A stretch of DNA of 64,000 bases. Origin: CAIXZV01 sp963697365 (GTDB lineage: Bacteria > Chloroflexota > Limnocylindria > Limnocylindrales > CSP1-4). Each line of letters begins with the position of its first letter. Positions within the stretch are counted from its first letter, which is position 1. The notes beneath the pieces are model-generated. The model saw nothing but the letters and a program-made list of their open reading frames with translations, made no database searches and was not told the DNA's origin. The stretch is taken from the NCBI GenBank assembly GCA_963697365.1, contig CAVONT010000009.1, forward strand, positions 124,001-188,000, given 5' to 3'. Below, in pieces: positions 27,732 through 36,981 of the stretch. Position numbers and translations under genes: made by a program.

Positions 27732-28820
27732 CTAGCCGTTGACCCGCTCGAACTCCCGCATGAACTCCACCAGGTCCTCCACCCCGCGCTCCGGGAACGC
27801 GTTGTAGATCGACGCGCGCATGCCGCCCACCGCGCGATGCCCCTTCAGCCCGTCGAATCCCGCGGCCGTCGCCTGCTTGATGAACGCCTTCTCCAGGTCC
27901 TCGGTCTCGAGGCGGAACGTCACGTTCATCAGCGAGCGGCTGTCCTGCTGGGCCGTCGGCCTCCAGAAGCCCGTCCGGTCGAGTTCCGCGTAGAGCTTGC
28001 CGGCCTTGCGCTCGTTGACCTCGGCGATCGCGGGCAGGCCGCCGTGCTCGAGGAGCCAGTCGATGACCAGGCCCAGCACGTACACCCCGAACGCCGGCGG
28101 CGTGTTGTAGAGCGACCCGTTCTCCGCCTGGACCGCGTAGTTGAGCATCGTGTGGAGCGACTTCGACGACCGCTCCAGCAGGTCCTCGCGGATGATCACC
28201 AGCGTCACGCCCGACGGCCCCAGGTTCTTCTGCGCGCCCGCGTAGATCAGCCCGTACCGCGAGATGTCGATCGGCCCGCTGAAGATGTCCGACGAGGCGT
28301 CCGACACGAGCGGCACCCCGTCAGGAACGACGGGCAGACGGTGCCACTCCGTCCCCTCGATCGTGTTGTTCGAGGTCATGTGGACGTACGCGCCGCCCTC
28401 GGTGAACGACAGCTCTGCATCGGAGGGGATGCGGTTGTAGTTGGTGTCGGCCGTCGAGCCCGTCTCGCGGACGCTGCCGACCCGCTTCGCCTCCTTGATG
28501 GCCTTGTCCGCCCAGGAGCCGGTCATGATGTAGTCCGCGGTGCGTCCCTCGGTGAGCAGGTTCAGCGGGACCATCGAGAACTGCAGCGAGGCGCCGCCCT
28601 GCAGGAACAGCACCTTGTAGCCGTCCGGGATGCCGGCCAGGGTGCGGATGTCGGCCTCGGCCTTGCCGATGATCGCCTCGAACGTGGACGACCGGTGGCT
28701 GATCTCCATGACGGACATGCCCACGCCGGGCAGGGCGATGAGATCGCGCTGCGCCTTCTCCAGCACGGAGACGGGCAGCACGGCGGGGCCGGCGGAGAAG
28801 TTGTTGATGCGGTCGGTCAC
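27732..28820 (-). CDS. serC: Phosphoserine aminotransferase
   Basis: SerC converts 3-phosphohydroxypyruvate and glutamate to phosphoserine. The 362-residue product starts RINNFSAGPAVLPVSVLEKA, the family opening, with SHRSSTFEAII, FLQGGASLQFSMVPLNLL, the PLP lysine in IYAGAQKNLGPSG, and the C-terminal GHRAVGGMRASIYNAFPERG with its conserved arginine. The GTG start at 28820 has AGGAG about nine bases upstream. It is the last gene of a DUF1015-serA-serC operon. Confidence 0.95.
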   Translation of the reverse strand: MTDRINNFSAGPAVLPVSVLEKAQRDLIALPGVGMSVMEISHRSSTFEAIIGKAEADIRTLAGIPDGYKVLFLQGGASLQFSMVPLNLLTEGRTADYIMTGSWADKAIKEAKRVGSVRETGSTADTNYNRIPSDAELSFTEGGAYVHMTSNNTIEGTEWHRLPVVPDGVPLVSDASSDIFSGPIDISRYGLIYAGAQKNLGPSGVTLVIIREDLLERSSKSLHTMLNYAVQAENGSLYNTPPAFGVYVLGLVIDWLLEHGGLPAIAEVNERKAGKLYAELDRTGFWRPTAQQDSRSLMNVTFRLETEDLEKAFIKQATAAGFDGLKGHRAVGGMRASIYNAFPERGVEDLVEFMREFERVNG

Positions 28821-28852
28821 GGATCGGGTCTCCTGATGGTGTCGGCAGAAGG

Positions 28853-30097
28853 CTACAGCGCGGGGGCGACCAGCTGCGTGGAGAGGACGTGCTCGTTGCC
28901 GTCGGCGATGGCGGCCACCAGCTCCGCTGACGGGGCGTGGTCGACGTTGATTCGGGCGACCGCGGCCTCGGCGCCCTCGAACACGATGTTCTCGGTCTCC
29001 TGCACGTTGATGCCGGCCTCGTGGAGCTGCTCGAAGACGTGGGCCAGGACGCCCGGCCGGTCGCGGTGGCGAACCACCAGCATGTGGGTCGCGGGCGAGG
29101 TGCGGGCGAGGTTGACCACGTTGGGCACGCGCCCGGTCTCCGCGAAGCTGCGCACGATGCGCACCGTCTCGGCGGCGATCGCCTCCTGCGCCTGCTCGGT
29201 GGACGCGCCGATGTGGTGGGTGCCGTACACGCCGGGCAGGTCCAGCAGCTCGTGGTGGTACTCGGCCTGGCCCGCCGACGGCTCGTCGGGGTAGACGTCG
29301 AGACCGACACGGATGCCCCGCTCGCGGACTGCAGCAGCCAGCGCCGCGTGGTCCACGACCTCGGCCCGCGAGGTGTTGATGACCATCGCGCCGTCCCGCA
29401 GACGGCCGATGAGATCCGCGTCCACCAGGCCACGGGTGCCCGGGCCCAGCGCGACGTGGATGCTCAGGATGTCGGCGGCCGCGGCCACCGCCCCCGGGGT
29501 GCGCGCCGCCGTCACGCGCGACGCACGACCGGTCGCGTCCAGGCCGTACTCGCCGAAGTCAACCGGCGCGCCGTCCTCGAACCTGCGCGTCCACACCACG
29601 ATGTCCATGCCGAACGCCTGCGCCCGCCGCGCGACGGCCTGCGCGATGGACCCGAAGCCGAGCAGCCCGAGGGTCCGGCCCTTGAGGCCTGCGGCCTTCG
29701 CGAACGTCTTCTTGTCCCAGCGTCCCTCGCGCAGGGCCGCCACGTTGTCCGGGATCCGGCGGTCGAGGGCCAGGATGAGGCCGAGGGTCAGCTCCGCCAC
29801 CGCCACGGCGTTCTTGCCCGGGCAGTTGGACACGTAGATGCCGCGCGCCGAGGCCGCCGCGACGTCGATCGTGTTGTAGCCCGCGCCCGCGCGCACGATC
29901 AGCGCCAGGTCGCCGCCGTCGAGCATGTCCGCGGTGACCTTGGTGGAACGGACGATGAGCACCTCGGCTCGCGTCTCGCGAAGGGCCGCCGCCAGGGCGT
30001 CGCCGGCGAGCCCTGGGTCGAAGACGACGTCGCACCCCGCGTCGGCGAGGCCCGTGCGGCCGGACTGCTCGAACTGGTCGGCGATGAGGACCTTCAT
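28853..30097 (-). CDS. serA: D-3-phosphoglycerate dehydrogenase with C-terminal ACT domain
   Basis: SerA oxidises 3-phosphoglycerate to phosphohydroxypyruvate, the entry to serine. The 414-residue product has an N-terminal substrate segment with VRAGAGYNTIDVAAAS, an NAD-binding region GRTLGLLGFGSIAQAVARRA (GxGxxG, about 145), the catalytic set NTSRAEVVDHAALAAA (Arg), then LDVYPDEPSAG (Glu) and THHIGASTEQAQ (His). A C-terminal ACT domain (about 340-414, VVRHRDRPGVLAHVFEQLHE) suggests regulation by an amino acid, presumably serine. The ATG follows GGAG at eight bases. The stop is 32 bases from serC. Confidence 0.92.
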   Translation of the reverse strand: MKVLIADQFEQSGRTGLADAGCDVVFDPGLAGDALAAALRETRAEVLIVRSTKVTADMLDGGDLALIVRAGAGYNTIDVAAASARGIYVSNCPGKNAVAVAELTLGLILALDRRIPDNVAALREGRWDKKTFAKAAGLKGRTLGLLGFGSIAQAVARRAQAFGMDIVVWTRRFEDGAPVDFGEYGLDATGRASRVTAARTPGAVAAAADILSIHVALGPGTRGLVDADLIGRLRDGAMVINTSRAEVVDHAALAAAVRERGIRVGLDVYPDEPSAGQAEYHHELLDLPGVYGTHHIGASTEQAQEAIAAETVRIVRSFAETGRVPNVVNLARTSPATHMLVVRHRDRPGVLAHVFEQLHEAGINVQETENIVFEGAEAAVARINVDHAPSAELVAAIADGNEHVLSTQLVAPAL

Positions 30098-30153
30098 GGG
30101 GTGACTCCGAACGGGGGCCCGACGCGATGCCGGGCCCCGGGGTGGGCAGGGAC

Positions 30154-31420
30154 TCAGATCAGGTGGACGAGGAGGCCGTCGCGGAGCTTGGGCTCGAACC
30201 AGGTGGACTTGGGGGGCATGATCCCGCCGGCGTCGGCGATGCCCATGAGGTCCTCGATCGACGTCGGGTGCATCGCGAACGCGACGGCTGCTCGGCCGCC
30301 GTCCACGGCCTCCACCAGGGCCTGGGGACCGCGGATGCCACCGACGAAGTCGATCCGCTTGTCGGTCCGCGGGTCGCCGACGCCCGAGCAGTGGAGCGAG
30401 CACCTGGTCGTGGAGGAGCGAGACGTCGAGGCGGTCCGCGGGTGGCGCGTCGGCCGCGGCGGGCGCGAGGACCGAGGCGGTACCAGGCACCGTCGAGGTA
30501 CATGGCGACCTCGCCCGGGCCGGCCGGCGTGTCCGTGCCCGGCTCGACCGGGACACCTGCGGCCCGGATGCCGTCAAGCAGCATGGCCGCGGTCTGGCCG
30601 CTGAGGTTCTTCACGACCCGGTGGTAGGGCAGGATCTGCACCTGGTCATGCGGGAAGGCGACGGCGAGGAACCACTCGCACTCGATCTCGCCGTCCCCGG
30701 CCGGTGCCCTCGGCCTGCGTGGCGGTGCCGTCCTCGTCGATCGCGTGGCGGGCGCGCATCGCGCTGGCGGCGCGGTGGTGGCCGTCGGCGATGTAGAGGG
30801 CAGGGATGTCGTAGAAGGCGTCGACGATCTGGGTGGTCTCTGCCTCGGTGGCGGTCCAGACGGTGTGGCCGACGCCGTCGGGAGCGGTGAAGTCGAACAG
30901 CGGCTCGCGGGCGGTCGGCCACTCGGTGGCGGCGGCGACCAGCGCATCGACCGTGGCGTTCGCCGGGTAGGTCAGGAAGACCGGACCGGTCTGGGCACGC
31001 AGTTCCACGATGTGGCGGGTGCGGTCGTCCTCCTTGTCCTTGCGCGTCCTCTCGTGCTTGAGGATCACGTTCTGCTCGTACTCGTCCACGAGGAACGTGG
31101 CGGCGATGCCGGTCTGCACGTGGTCGCCCATGTGGAGCCGGTACAGGTACAGCCTGGGCTCGTCCTCGATCACGAGTGGGGCTGCGGCGCCGCAGGCGGT
31201 CGAAGTTGGCGGCGGCCCGCTGGTACACCGCGTCCGTGTACGGGCTCGTATCGTCCGGCAGCTCGATCTCTGCGCGGGACACGCGCAGGTAGCTCAACGG
31301 GTTGCCGTCGGCCAGGGCCGCGGCCTCCGCCGCGTCGACCACGTCGTACGGGACGGCGGAGACGTCAGCCGCCTGGGCGGGCATGGGCCGGAGGGCGCGG
31401 AACGGTCGGATGCTGCCCAT
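30154..31420 (-). CDS. DUF1015-family protein in the serine operon (frameshifted)
   Basis: The start SIRPFRALRPMPAQAADVSA then VPYDVVD, VILKHERTRKDKEDDRTRHI, the YIADGHHRAASA motif and FPHDQVQILPYHRVV are all characteristic of DUF1015. At least three shifts (near 31190, 30700 and 30395) break it; removing one G near 30395 restores HDQVLAPLLGVGDPRT. The final residues LVHLI end at 30154. The function of DUF1015 is not established. Association with serA and serC is known to me from Bacteroides, and here it is first in the serA-serC operon, 56 bases ahead of serA, so a link to serine metabolism is reasonable. Confidence 0.8.
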
Positions 31421-31446
31421 TGGCGGGCATGTTGTTGCGCTGCGGG

Positions 31447-32421
31447 TCAACTGTCAACAGGCTTCACGACCTTGGTGAGCATCCCAACGCCGTGCCGGCC
31501 CGACCGGCTCCGGCCCGGATCGACCGGCTCCGGCTCCGGCCCGGATGCGCGGCCAGCGTGCCTAGGGCGGGCCCGCATCCCGCCGCAGTGCAGGACCGTG
31601 GTGACCCCAGTCATGGGCGCCCAGCGCGCAGGCGGCATGGCACCCGAGGTGCACGAGCGCGCATCAGGCGGCAGGACCCGCAGTCGGGCGACCGCGAACA
31701 GGACGGCGAACTCCTTGCACCAGATGACGACGCTCTTCACGTCCCCGAGGTCCGTCCCGGCCGGGATCGGCGTGTTGAAGCTGCCGTCGGTGGCCCGCAG
31801 CCGCCCGAGCTCGATCGCTCCGTCGGCATACCCCTTCGCCTTGGGCGAGAGGTAGACGAAGAGGTCGGGACCGTTGCGCACGGAGAAGTCGTCGAATCGA
31901 AGCGTGTGGCTGCCGTCGGGCGCCTCGACCAGCGTGGCCTTCCCGCGCCCGAAGTGGAAGTCGTCGGCCCCGGCGAACTCGCCGGTGCGCACGAGTGGCG
32001 TCGGCGCAGGCGATGGCGTGGTCGATGGCGTGGCCAGGCGGTGTGGCGCTCGGGCTCCAGCCCGGACGACGGCGACGCGAGCGGGTGCGGCGGACCGTGC
32101 CTCCGGTGCGTCGGTCGCCGCGGGCGATGCGATGACGGCTGCCGGCGGCTCGACCAGGGCTGCCGGCGCCGGCTCCACGAGCTCGGTGCGGATGATCAGC
32201 GGTGAGCCGAAGTACCACGCCGCGGGCGCGAGGACGACGATCACGGCCACGGCGGCAGCGACCGACCGCCCGGGGTGGCGGCGTGCGGCCGCCAGCCAGC
32301 CTCGACGGATGGCAACGACCAGCAGGCCGATGACGGCCACGGCGGCGACGGCGGCGATGACGTACCGCCACGGGTAGAGGGAGGTCGCGGCGAACCGCTC
32401 GAGGTCTCCGAGGAACTGCAT
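31447..32421 (-). CDS. Membrane-anchored DM13-domain protein
   Basis: Two hydrophobic helices lie near the N-terminus (about 18-38, 55-75), then an alanine/proline-rich linker, then a DM13 domain (about 145-245): TGEFAGADDFHFGRGKATLV, DDFSVRNGPDLFVYLSP, VVIWCKEFAVLFAVARL. The conserved cysteine is in VIWCKEF. DM13 domains are proposed to be redox or electron-transfer modules at the cell surface. The domain normally ends about here; the further 75 residues look arbitrary and suggest a frameshift near 31690 with the true stop soon after. The start ATG at 32421 leads directly into the first helix. It is unlikely to share a transcript with the next gene upstream. Confidence 0.75.
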   Translation of the reverse strand: MQFLGDLERFAATSLYPWRYVIAAVAAVAVIGLLVVAIRRGWLAAARRHPGRSVAAAVAVIVVLAPAAWYFGSPLIIRTELVEPAPAALVEPPAAVIASPAATDAPEARSAAPARVAVVRAGARAPHRLATPSTTPSPAPTPLVRTGEFAGADDFHFGRGKATLVEAPDGSHTLRFDDFSVRNGPDLFVYLSPKAKGYADGAIELGRLRATDGSFNTPIPAGTDLGDVKSVVIWCKEFAVLFAVARLRVLPPDARSCTSGAMPPARWAPMTGVTTVLHCGGMRARPRHAGRASGPEPEPVDPGRSRSGRHGVGMLTKVVKPVDS

Positions 32422-32490
32422 CTGGGGCTCCGGGTGCGAGGTCGACTCGGGGGACCTTCGCACGCGCGGATGACGCTCCGATGACGGAGA

Positions 32491-33549
32491 TCAGGCCGGC
32501 AGCTGGAACCAGAAGGTCGTCAGCCCGCCACCCGAGGTGGCGCCGACCCGCCCGCCCGCGTCCTCGACCAGCTGCTTCACGATCGCGAGGCCGATTCCCG
32601 CGCCGCCCCGTGAGCGGTCGCGCGACTTCTCCACCCGGTAGAAGCGCTCCCACACGAGCGGCAGCTCGTCGGGCGGGATCCCGGGCCCCGAGTTGGCGAC
32701 CGTGACGGTGATCCCCTCGGGCCCCTGCGTCGCGGTCACCTGGACGTGACCGCCGGCCGGCGTGTAGCGCACTGCGTTCTGGAGCAGGTTGCCGAGCACC
32801 TGGGTCAGCTCGTCGGGGCGTCCGCGCACCACGAGCGAGTCCCCGACCTCCACGGCCAGCCCGATCGACCGGCGCGCCAGCGCGGGAGCGACGAGCTCGG
32901 CCGACACGCGGATGATCGGAGCCAGCTCCACTGGGCCGGGCGGTGGCCGCACGCCCTCGGCTCCGGCAAGGATGTCAAGGGAGGCGGCGAGCCGGGTGAG
33001 CCGGTCGACTTCCTCGCGGAGGGAGTCGAAGGTTGCAGGGTCGGGCGGGATGACACCGTCGCGGAGGGCCTCGAGGTAGCCCTGCAGGTTGGTGAGCGGC
33101 GTCCGCAGCTCGTGGGATGCATTGACGACGAACTCGCGCCGGATCGCCTCCTGCTCGGCCAGACGCTCGGCCATCGTGTTGTAGGCGGCCGCCAGTGCCC
33201 GCAGCTCGGCTGGTCCGTCCTCCGGGACCCTGACCGACAGGTCGCCCTCGGCAACCTGTCCAGCCGCGCTCGCGAGCCGTTCGATCGGGCGCGCGAGCCG
33301 TCGGGCGAACACGATCGCGAGCAGCAGGGCAATGACCGAGGCCACGGCCGCCGCGACGAGGAACACGACGGTGACGCTCTCGTCGAACATCGCCCGGGCG
33401 TGGTCGGCCGAGTCGCCCGCCGCCATCATCAGGGACTCGAAGGTGTCGCCCGCGATCCGCACCACGCCGATCGTGACGATGCCGAGGGCCACGGCCGCGA
33501 CGACCAGGGACGCGGCGAGCATCCGGCCGCCGATACCGCGGAGCCTCAC
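32491..33549 (-). CDS. Sensor histidine kinase
   Basis: The 352-residue protein has two membrane helices (about 9-31 and 61-81), a HAMP segment (ARRLARPIERLASAAGQVAE), a dimerisation/phosphoacceptor box FVVNASHELRTPLTNLQGY (His near 147), and HATPase motifs N (LGNLLQNAVRYTPAGG), G1 (VANSGPGIPPDEL), F (VWERFYRVEKSRDRS) and G2 (GGAGIGLAIVKQLVE). The periplasmic loop is only about 30 residues, so it may sense membrane state. Its start overlaps the response-regulator stop by four bases, so the two are co-translated. Confidence 0.93.
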   Translation of the reverse strand: MRLRGIGGRMLAASLVVAAVALGIVTIGVVRIAGDTFESLMMAAGDSADHARAMFDESVTVVFLVAAAVASVIALLLAIVFARRLARPIERLASAAGQVAEGDLSVRVPEDGPAELRALAAAYNTMAERLAEQEAIRREFVVNASHELRTPLTNLQGYLEALRDGVIPPDPATFDSLREEVDRLTRLAASLDILAGAEGVRPPPGPVELAPIIRVSAELVAPALARRSIGLAVEVGDSLVVRGRPDELTQVLGNLLQNAVRYTPAGGHVQVTATQGPEGITVTVANSGPGIPPDELPLVWERFYRVEKSRDRSRGGAGIGLAIVKQLVEDAGGRVGATSGGGLTTFWFQLPA

Positions 33550-34286
33550 GACGCCGCAGCCCTCCGCTCGACGGGCCCCGCCGCCCGGTAGCCGGCGCCG
33601 CGCACGGTGGCAACGTAGCGCGGCGCGTCGGGGTCGTCGCCGAGCTTCTCGCGCAACCGCTTCACGTAGACATCGATCGCCCGGTCCGTGACGTCGCCCT
33701 CGGCGTGCCCGTAGAGCGCGTCGAGCAGGCGGTCCCGGCTCAGCACCCGGCCATCCGCCTCGAGCAGGACGCCCAGGAGTCGAAGCTCGAGGCTGCTCAG
33801 GAGGACCTCCTGGCCACCGACGGTCGCCCGGTACCGGCCCGTGTCGAGCTCGAGGTCGCCCAGCACGAAGACGCCCGTGGGTGTGGTCTCGGGCGACCGC
33901 TCCGTCCGCCGCAGGATCGACCGGACGCGCGCGACCAGCTCGGCGGGCGAGAACGGCTTCGGCAGGTAGTCGTCGGCGCCCTCGGACAGGCCCAGGATCC
34001 GGTCCCCCGTCGCGCCTCGGGCCGAGAGCACCAGGATCGGGACGTCGCCGTCGGCTCGTGCGCGGCGGATGACCGTCATCCCGTCGACCTCCGGGAGCAT
34101 CAGGTCGAGCACGACGAGGCGAGGCGCGTGCTCCTCGATCGCCCGCAATGCGGCCCTCCCGTCACTGGCCGTCACCACCGGGTACTGCTCGCGCTCGAGG
34201 TACATGCGGACGAGCGCGACGATCTTCGGGTCGTCGTCGACGACGAGGATGGGGGCGGACGGGCGGGGCTGCACGAGGGTGATCAT
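33546..34286 (-). CDS. OmpR-family response regulator
   Basis: The receiver domain has PILVVDDDPKIVALV (acidic pocket), VVLDLMLPEVDG with the phosphoacceptor Asp near 55, ILVLSARGATGDRI and GADDYLPKPFSPAELVARV with the conserved Lys. The C-terminal winged helix includes LSSLELRLLGVLLEADG, DRAIDVYVKRLREKLGDDP and YVATVRGAGYRA. I use ATG 34286; upstream in-frame ATGs at 34307 and 34310 cannot be excluded as no site has a good Shine-Dalgarno. The histidine kinase follows in overlap. The divergent secreted-protein gene at 34431 is an obvious candidate target. Confidence 0.92.
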   Translation of the reverse strand: MITLVQPRPSAPILVVDDDPKIVALVRMYLEREQYPVVTASDGRAALRAIEEHAPRLVVLDLMLPEVDGMTVIRRARADGDVPILVLSARGATGDRILGLSEGADDYLPKPFSPAELVARVRSILRRTERSPETTPTGVFVLGDLELDTGRYRATVGGQEVLLSSLELRLLGVLLEADGRVLSRDRLLDALYGHAEGDVTDRAIDVYVKRLREKLGDDPDAPRYVATVRGAGYRAAGPVERRAAAS

Positions 34287-34430
34287 CGCCCGTGCAGGGT
34301 CGCGCATCAATGGTGACGGCTTCGTGACGCCGGGTCATCGGGGTGTCGCGGTCCCAGACCGACAGTTCGGGCAACCCGGCACGACCGGGATCGCCGTCGG
34401 CGGGATGCCGGCTCACCAGGAGGTTCGGAC

Positions 34431-34847
34431 ATGTTCCGACGACTCACCGGCGCGATGCTCGCGTCCGCCCTGCTCCTCTCGCTCGCCGCCACGGCGGTGG
34501 CAGCTGGAGGCCCGCCGAAGATCGGCTTCTACGTGGACGGGGCCCTGTACCGCACGGTCGGCACGCCGACCGACTTCAGCCGGACCGGTGCACCGGCGCA
34601 CTCGTTCGACCGGATCTACGTCCTGGGCAGCGGCCTCATGAACGTCGCCGAGGCCAAGCCGGGCGACCGCGACTACAACGGCGGCCGCTGGATGGTGCTT
34701 CCGGTCGCGTGGGCGGCAGGCGCCACCCCGACCCAGCTGGTGAGCGCGGAGCAGGTGGAGGCGTACGCCGCCGCCGGGATGCTGGCGATCGCGTCCACGC
34801 CGGTGAAGCTGTTCGAGTGCCCGGTGATCCCCGTCCAAGGGAGCTGA
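34431..34847 (+). CDS. Small secreted protein
   Basis: The 138-residue product has a signal peptide (FRRLTGAMLASALLLSLAAT, cleavage after about AVAA) and a mature part of about 110 residues with IGFYVDGALYRTVGTPTDF and DRIYVLGSGLMNVAEAKPGD. One cysteine is near the C-terminus. I do not recognise the family. It has an AGGAGG site eight bases upstream and faces the two-component system across a 144-base region, so it may be controlled by it. Confidence 0.8.
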   Translation: MFRRLTGAMLASALLLSLAATAVAAGGPPKIGFYVDGALYRTVGTPTDFSRTGAPAHSFDRIYVLGSGLMNVAEAKPGDRDYNGGRWMVLPVAWAAGATPTQLVSAEQVEAYAAAGMLAIASTPVKLFECPVIPVQGS

Positions 34848-34938
34848 CGTGCTGGGTGGGCGACGCGGACGACAGCCCCGTCGCCCACCCAGCCCCGGTG
34901 CCCACTCTGCCCGCCCAGGCCCCCTCGCGCTTGCCCGC

Positions 34939-35086
34939 GAGCGCCGGGCGCTCCCACCAGGCAGTCGCGTCGCTGGTTGTGCGCCTCGTGCTCAGATCGT
35001 GCCTTGGCGACCCTCCCAGGGCGCACGCCCCGCGCACCACGCGCTCAAACCGCGACGCCACCGCATCGTGTGCGCATCAGGCGCTC
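34939..35086. repeat. 148-bp imperfect-palindrome repeat, copy 3
   Basis: The copy starts GAGCGCCGGGCGCTCCCACC and ends TGTGCGCATCAGGCGCTC, again exactly 148 bp. Identity with copy 2 is about 70 percent, with blocks such as GTCGCTGGTTGTGC and GCGCTCAAACCGCGACGCC kept. It lies between two convergent genes (ends 34847 and 35199) and fills much of that 351-base gap; the rest shows no gene. Confidence 0.7.
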
Positions 35087-35198
35087 AGGGCGCTGATGCC
35101 GCCGCAGGACGTGCCGGCCTGCGTCCCGTGCGACCACGGGGGTGCACCGGACGCACTGAGGCTGATGCACGGGCATCACGCCCGCCCGCGCTACTTCC

Positions 35199-36809
35199 CT
35201 AGTCGAGCGCCTCCACCGCGGCGCGCTCGATGGCGAGGCCCCGGCGGTGCCGCTCGAAGAACGCTGCGAAGCCCGCCACGTCCGCCGGGTCCGGCGCCAC
35301 CGCCGCACCGATCTGCGACGCGATCCGGCTGTCCAGGTAGTCGGGCAGGGACTGGCCGACGTCGTCGCGCAGCATGTACGCGGCCAGCACGGCCATGCCC
35401 CAGGCGCCGCCCTCGCCGGCCGTGGCCGGGAGCGACACCGGCACGTCGAGCGCCGCAGCCATCATCCGCTGGCCGGTATCGCCGCCCTTGAAGAAGCCGC
35501 CGTGCCCGCGGATCTCCTCGATGACGACGCCCTCCTCGCGGGTGAGGATGTCCAGCCCCGTGCGCAGGGAGCAGAGCGTCGCGAAGTACTGGGCGCGCAT
35601 GAAGTTCGCGAGGGTGAGCTTCGCGTTCTCGTTTCGCGCGAACAGCGGCCGGCCCTCGGTGAAGCCCGTCATGTGCTCGCCGGACACGTAGTTGATCGCC
35701 AGCAGGCCGCCGGCATCGGCATCGGCGCCGGCGTCCACGGCCAGCGGCAGCAGCCGCCCGTACAGCTCGTCGGTGGTGACGTCAGCGCCGAGCGCCCGGC
35801 CCACCTGGCCGAACATCGAGACCCACGCGTCGAGGTCGGACGTGCCGTTGTTGGAGTGGGCCATCGCGACCGGTGAGCCGTCGGGCGTGACGACGATGTC
35901 GATCTCCTCGTGGACCCGCGAGAGGCTCTGCTCCAGCACGATCATCGCGAAGAACGAGGTCCCTGCCGAGACGTTGCCGGAGCGCTGCCGGACCGCGTTG
36001 GTCGCCACCATGCCCGTGCCGGCGTCGCCCTCGGGCGGGCACAGCGGGATGCCGGCGGCCAGCGTGCCGGACGGGTCGAGCAGGCGTGCGCCATCCTCGG
36101 TCAGGCTGCCGGCCGGGGCGCCCGCGGGCAGGACGCGGGGCAGGACGTCACGGAGCTTCCAGCCGAAGCCCCGCGTGGCCACGAGCTCGTCGAACGTGGC
36201 CATGCGCGCCGCGTCCCAGTCCTTGGCGACCGGGTCGATCGGGAACATGCCCGACGCCTCGTCGAGGCCGACCACGTGCTCGCCGGTCAGGCGCCAGTGG
36301 ACGTAGCCCGCGAGGGTCTTGAGGTGGACCAGGTGCGTGAGGTGGGGGAGCCCGTCGAGGACGGACTGGTACAGGTGCGCGATCGTCCAGCGCTGCGGGA
36401 CCGCGAAGTCCAGGAGGGGGGTGAGCTCGGCGCAGGCGGCACCCGTGATGTTGTTGCGCCAGGTCCGGAACGGGACCAGCAGCTCGCCGTCCGCGTCGAG
36501 TGCGACGTAGCCGTGCATCATCCCGCTGATGCCGAGCGACGCGACGGTCCGCAGCTCCAGGTCGTACCGGGCGCGCACGTCCGCCACCAGCGAGGCGTAG
36601 CAGGCCGCGAGGCCATTCCAGACCTCGGCCATGTCATACGTCCAGACGCCGTCGCGGAGCTGGTTCTCCCAGGTGAACGAGCCCGACGCGAGCGGGGTCG
36701 TGTCCGGCGCGATCAGGGCGGCCTTGATGCGCGTGGACCCGAACTCGATACCGAGGATGGCGGCACCACTGGCGATCAGGTCCTGGGCGCTGCCATTGGG
36801 CGATGTCAC
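35199..36809 (-). CDS. FGGY-family carbohydrate kinase
   Basis: The 536-residue product has ILGIEFGSTRIKAALIAPD (phosphate loop near 19), SLGISGMMHGYVALD, a central SAGTSFFAMIVLEQSLSR, and a C-terminal lobe IRGHGGFFKGGDTGQRMMAA then PATAGEGGAWGMAVLAAYM, all FGGY features. Such kinases phosphorylate pentuloses, hexuloses or polyols. The details differ from both rhaB and xylB in this window, so the substrate is open (L-xylulose or L-ribulose are plausible). It is divergent from the glycyl-radical enzyme gene, 172 bases away. No nearby isomerase gives a firmer clue. Confidence 0.85.
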   Translation of the reverse strand: MTSPNGSAQDLIASGAAILGIEFGSTRIKAALIAPDTTPLASGSFTWENQLRDGVWTYDMAEVWNGLAACYASLVADVRARYDLELRTVASLGISGMMHGYVALDADGELLVPFRTWRNNITGAACAELTPLLDFAVPQRWTIAHLYQSVLDGLPHLTHLVHLKTLAGYVHWRLTGEHVVGLDEASGMFPIDPVAKDWDAARMATFDELVATRGFGWKLRDVLPRVLPAGAPAGSLTEDGARLLDPSGTLAAGIPLCPPEGDAGTGMVATNAVRQRSGNVSAGTSFFAMIVLEQSLSRVHEEIDIVVTPDGSPVAMAHSNNGTSDLDAWVSMFGQVGRALGADVTTDELYGRLLPLAVDAGADADAGGLLAINYVSGEHMTGFTEGRPLFARNENAKLTLANFMRAQYFATLCSLRTGLDILTREEGVVIEEIRGHGGFFKGGDTGQRMMAAALDVPVSLPATAGEGGAWGMAVLAAYMLRDDVGQSLPDYLDSRIASQIGAAVAPDPADVAGFAAFFERHRRGLAIERAAVEALD

Positions 36810-36981
36810 TGCGTAGCTCCTTCGTCATCGGGCTCGCGTTGCGCGGATTCGGGCTCGCGTCGCGCGGATGGGACGCAGGTTGATCTTACGGCGTCACCTC
36901 TCGGCTATGCTTCGACCGCCCCGATCCGCTGGCGCACCTCGGCGAGTCGGCAGTTGCCCCCGCCGACACCAGTGGAGTCTG

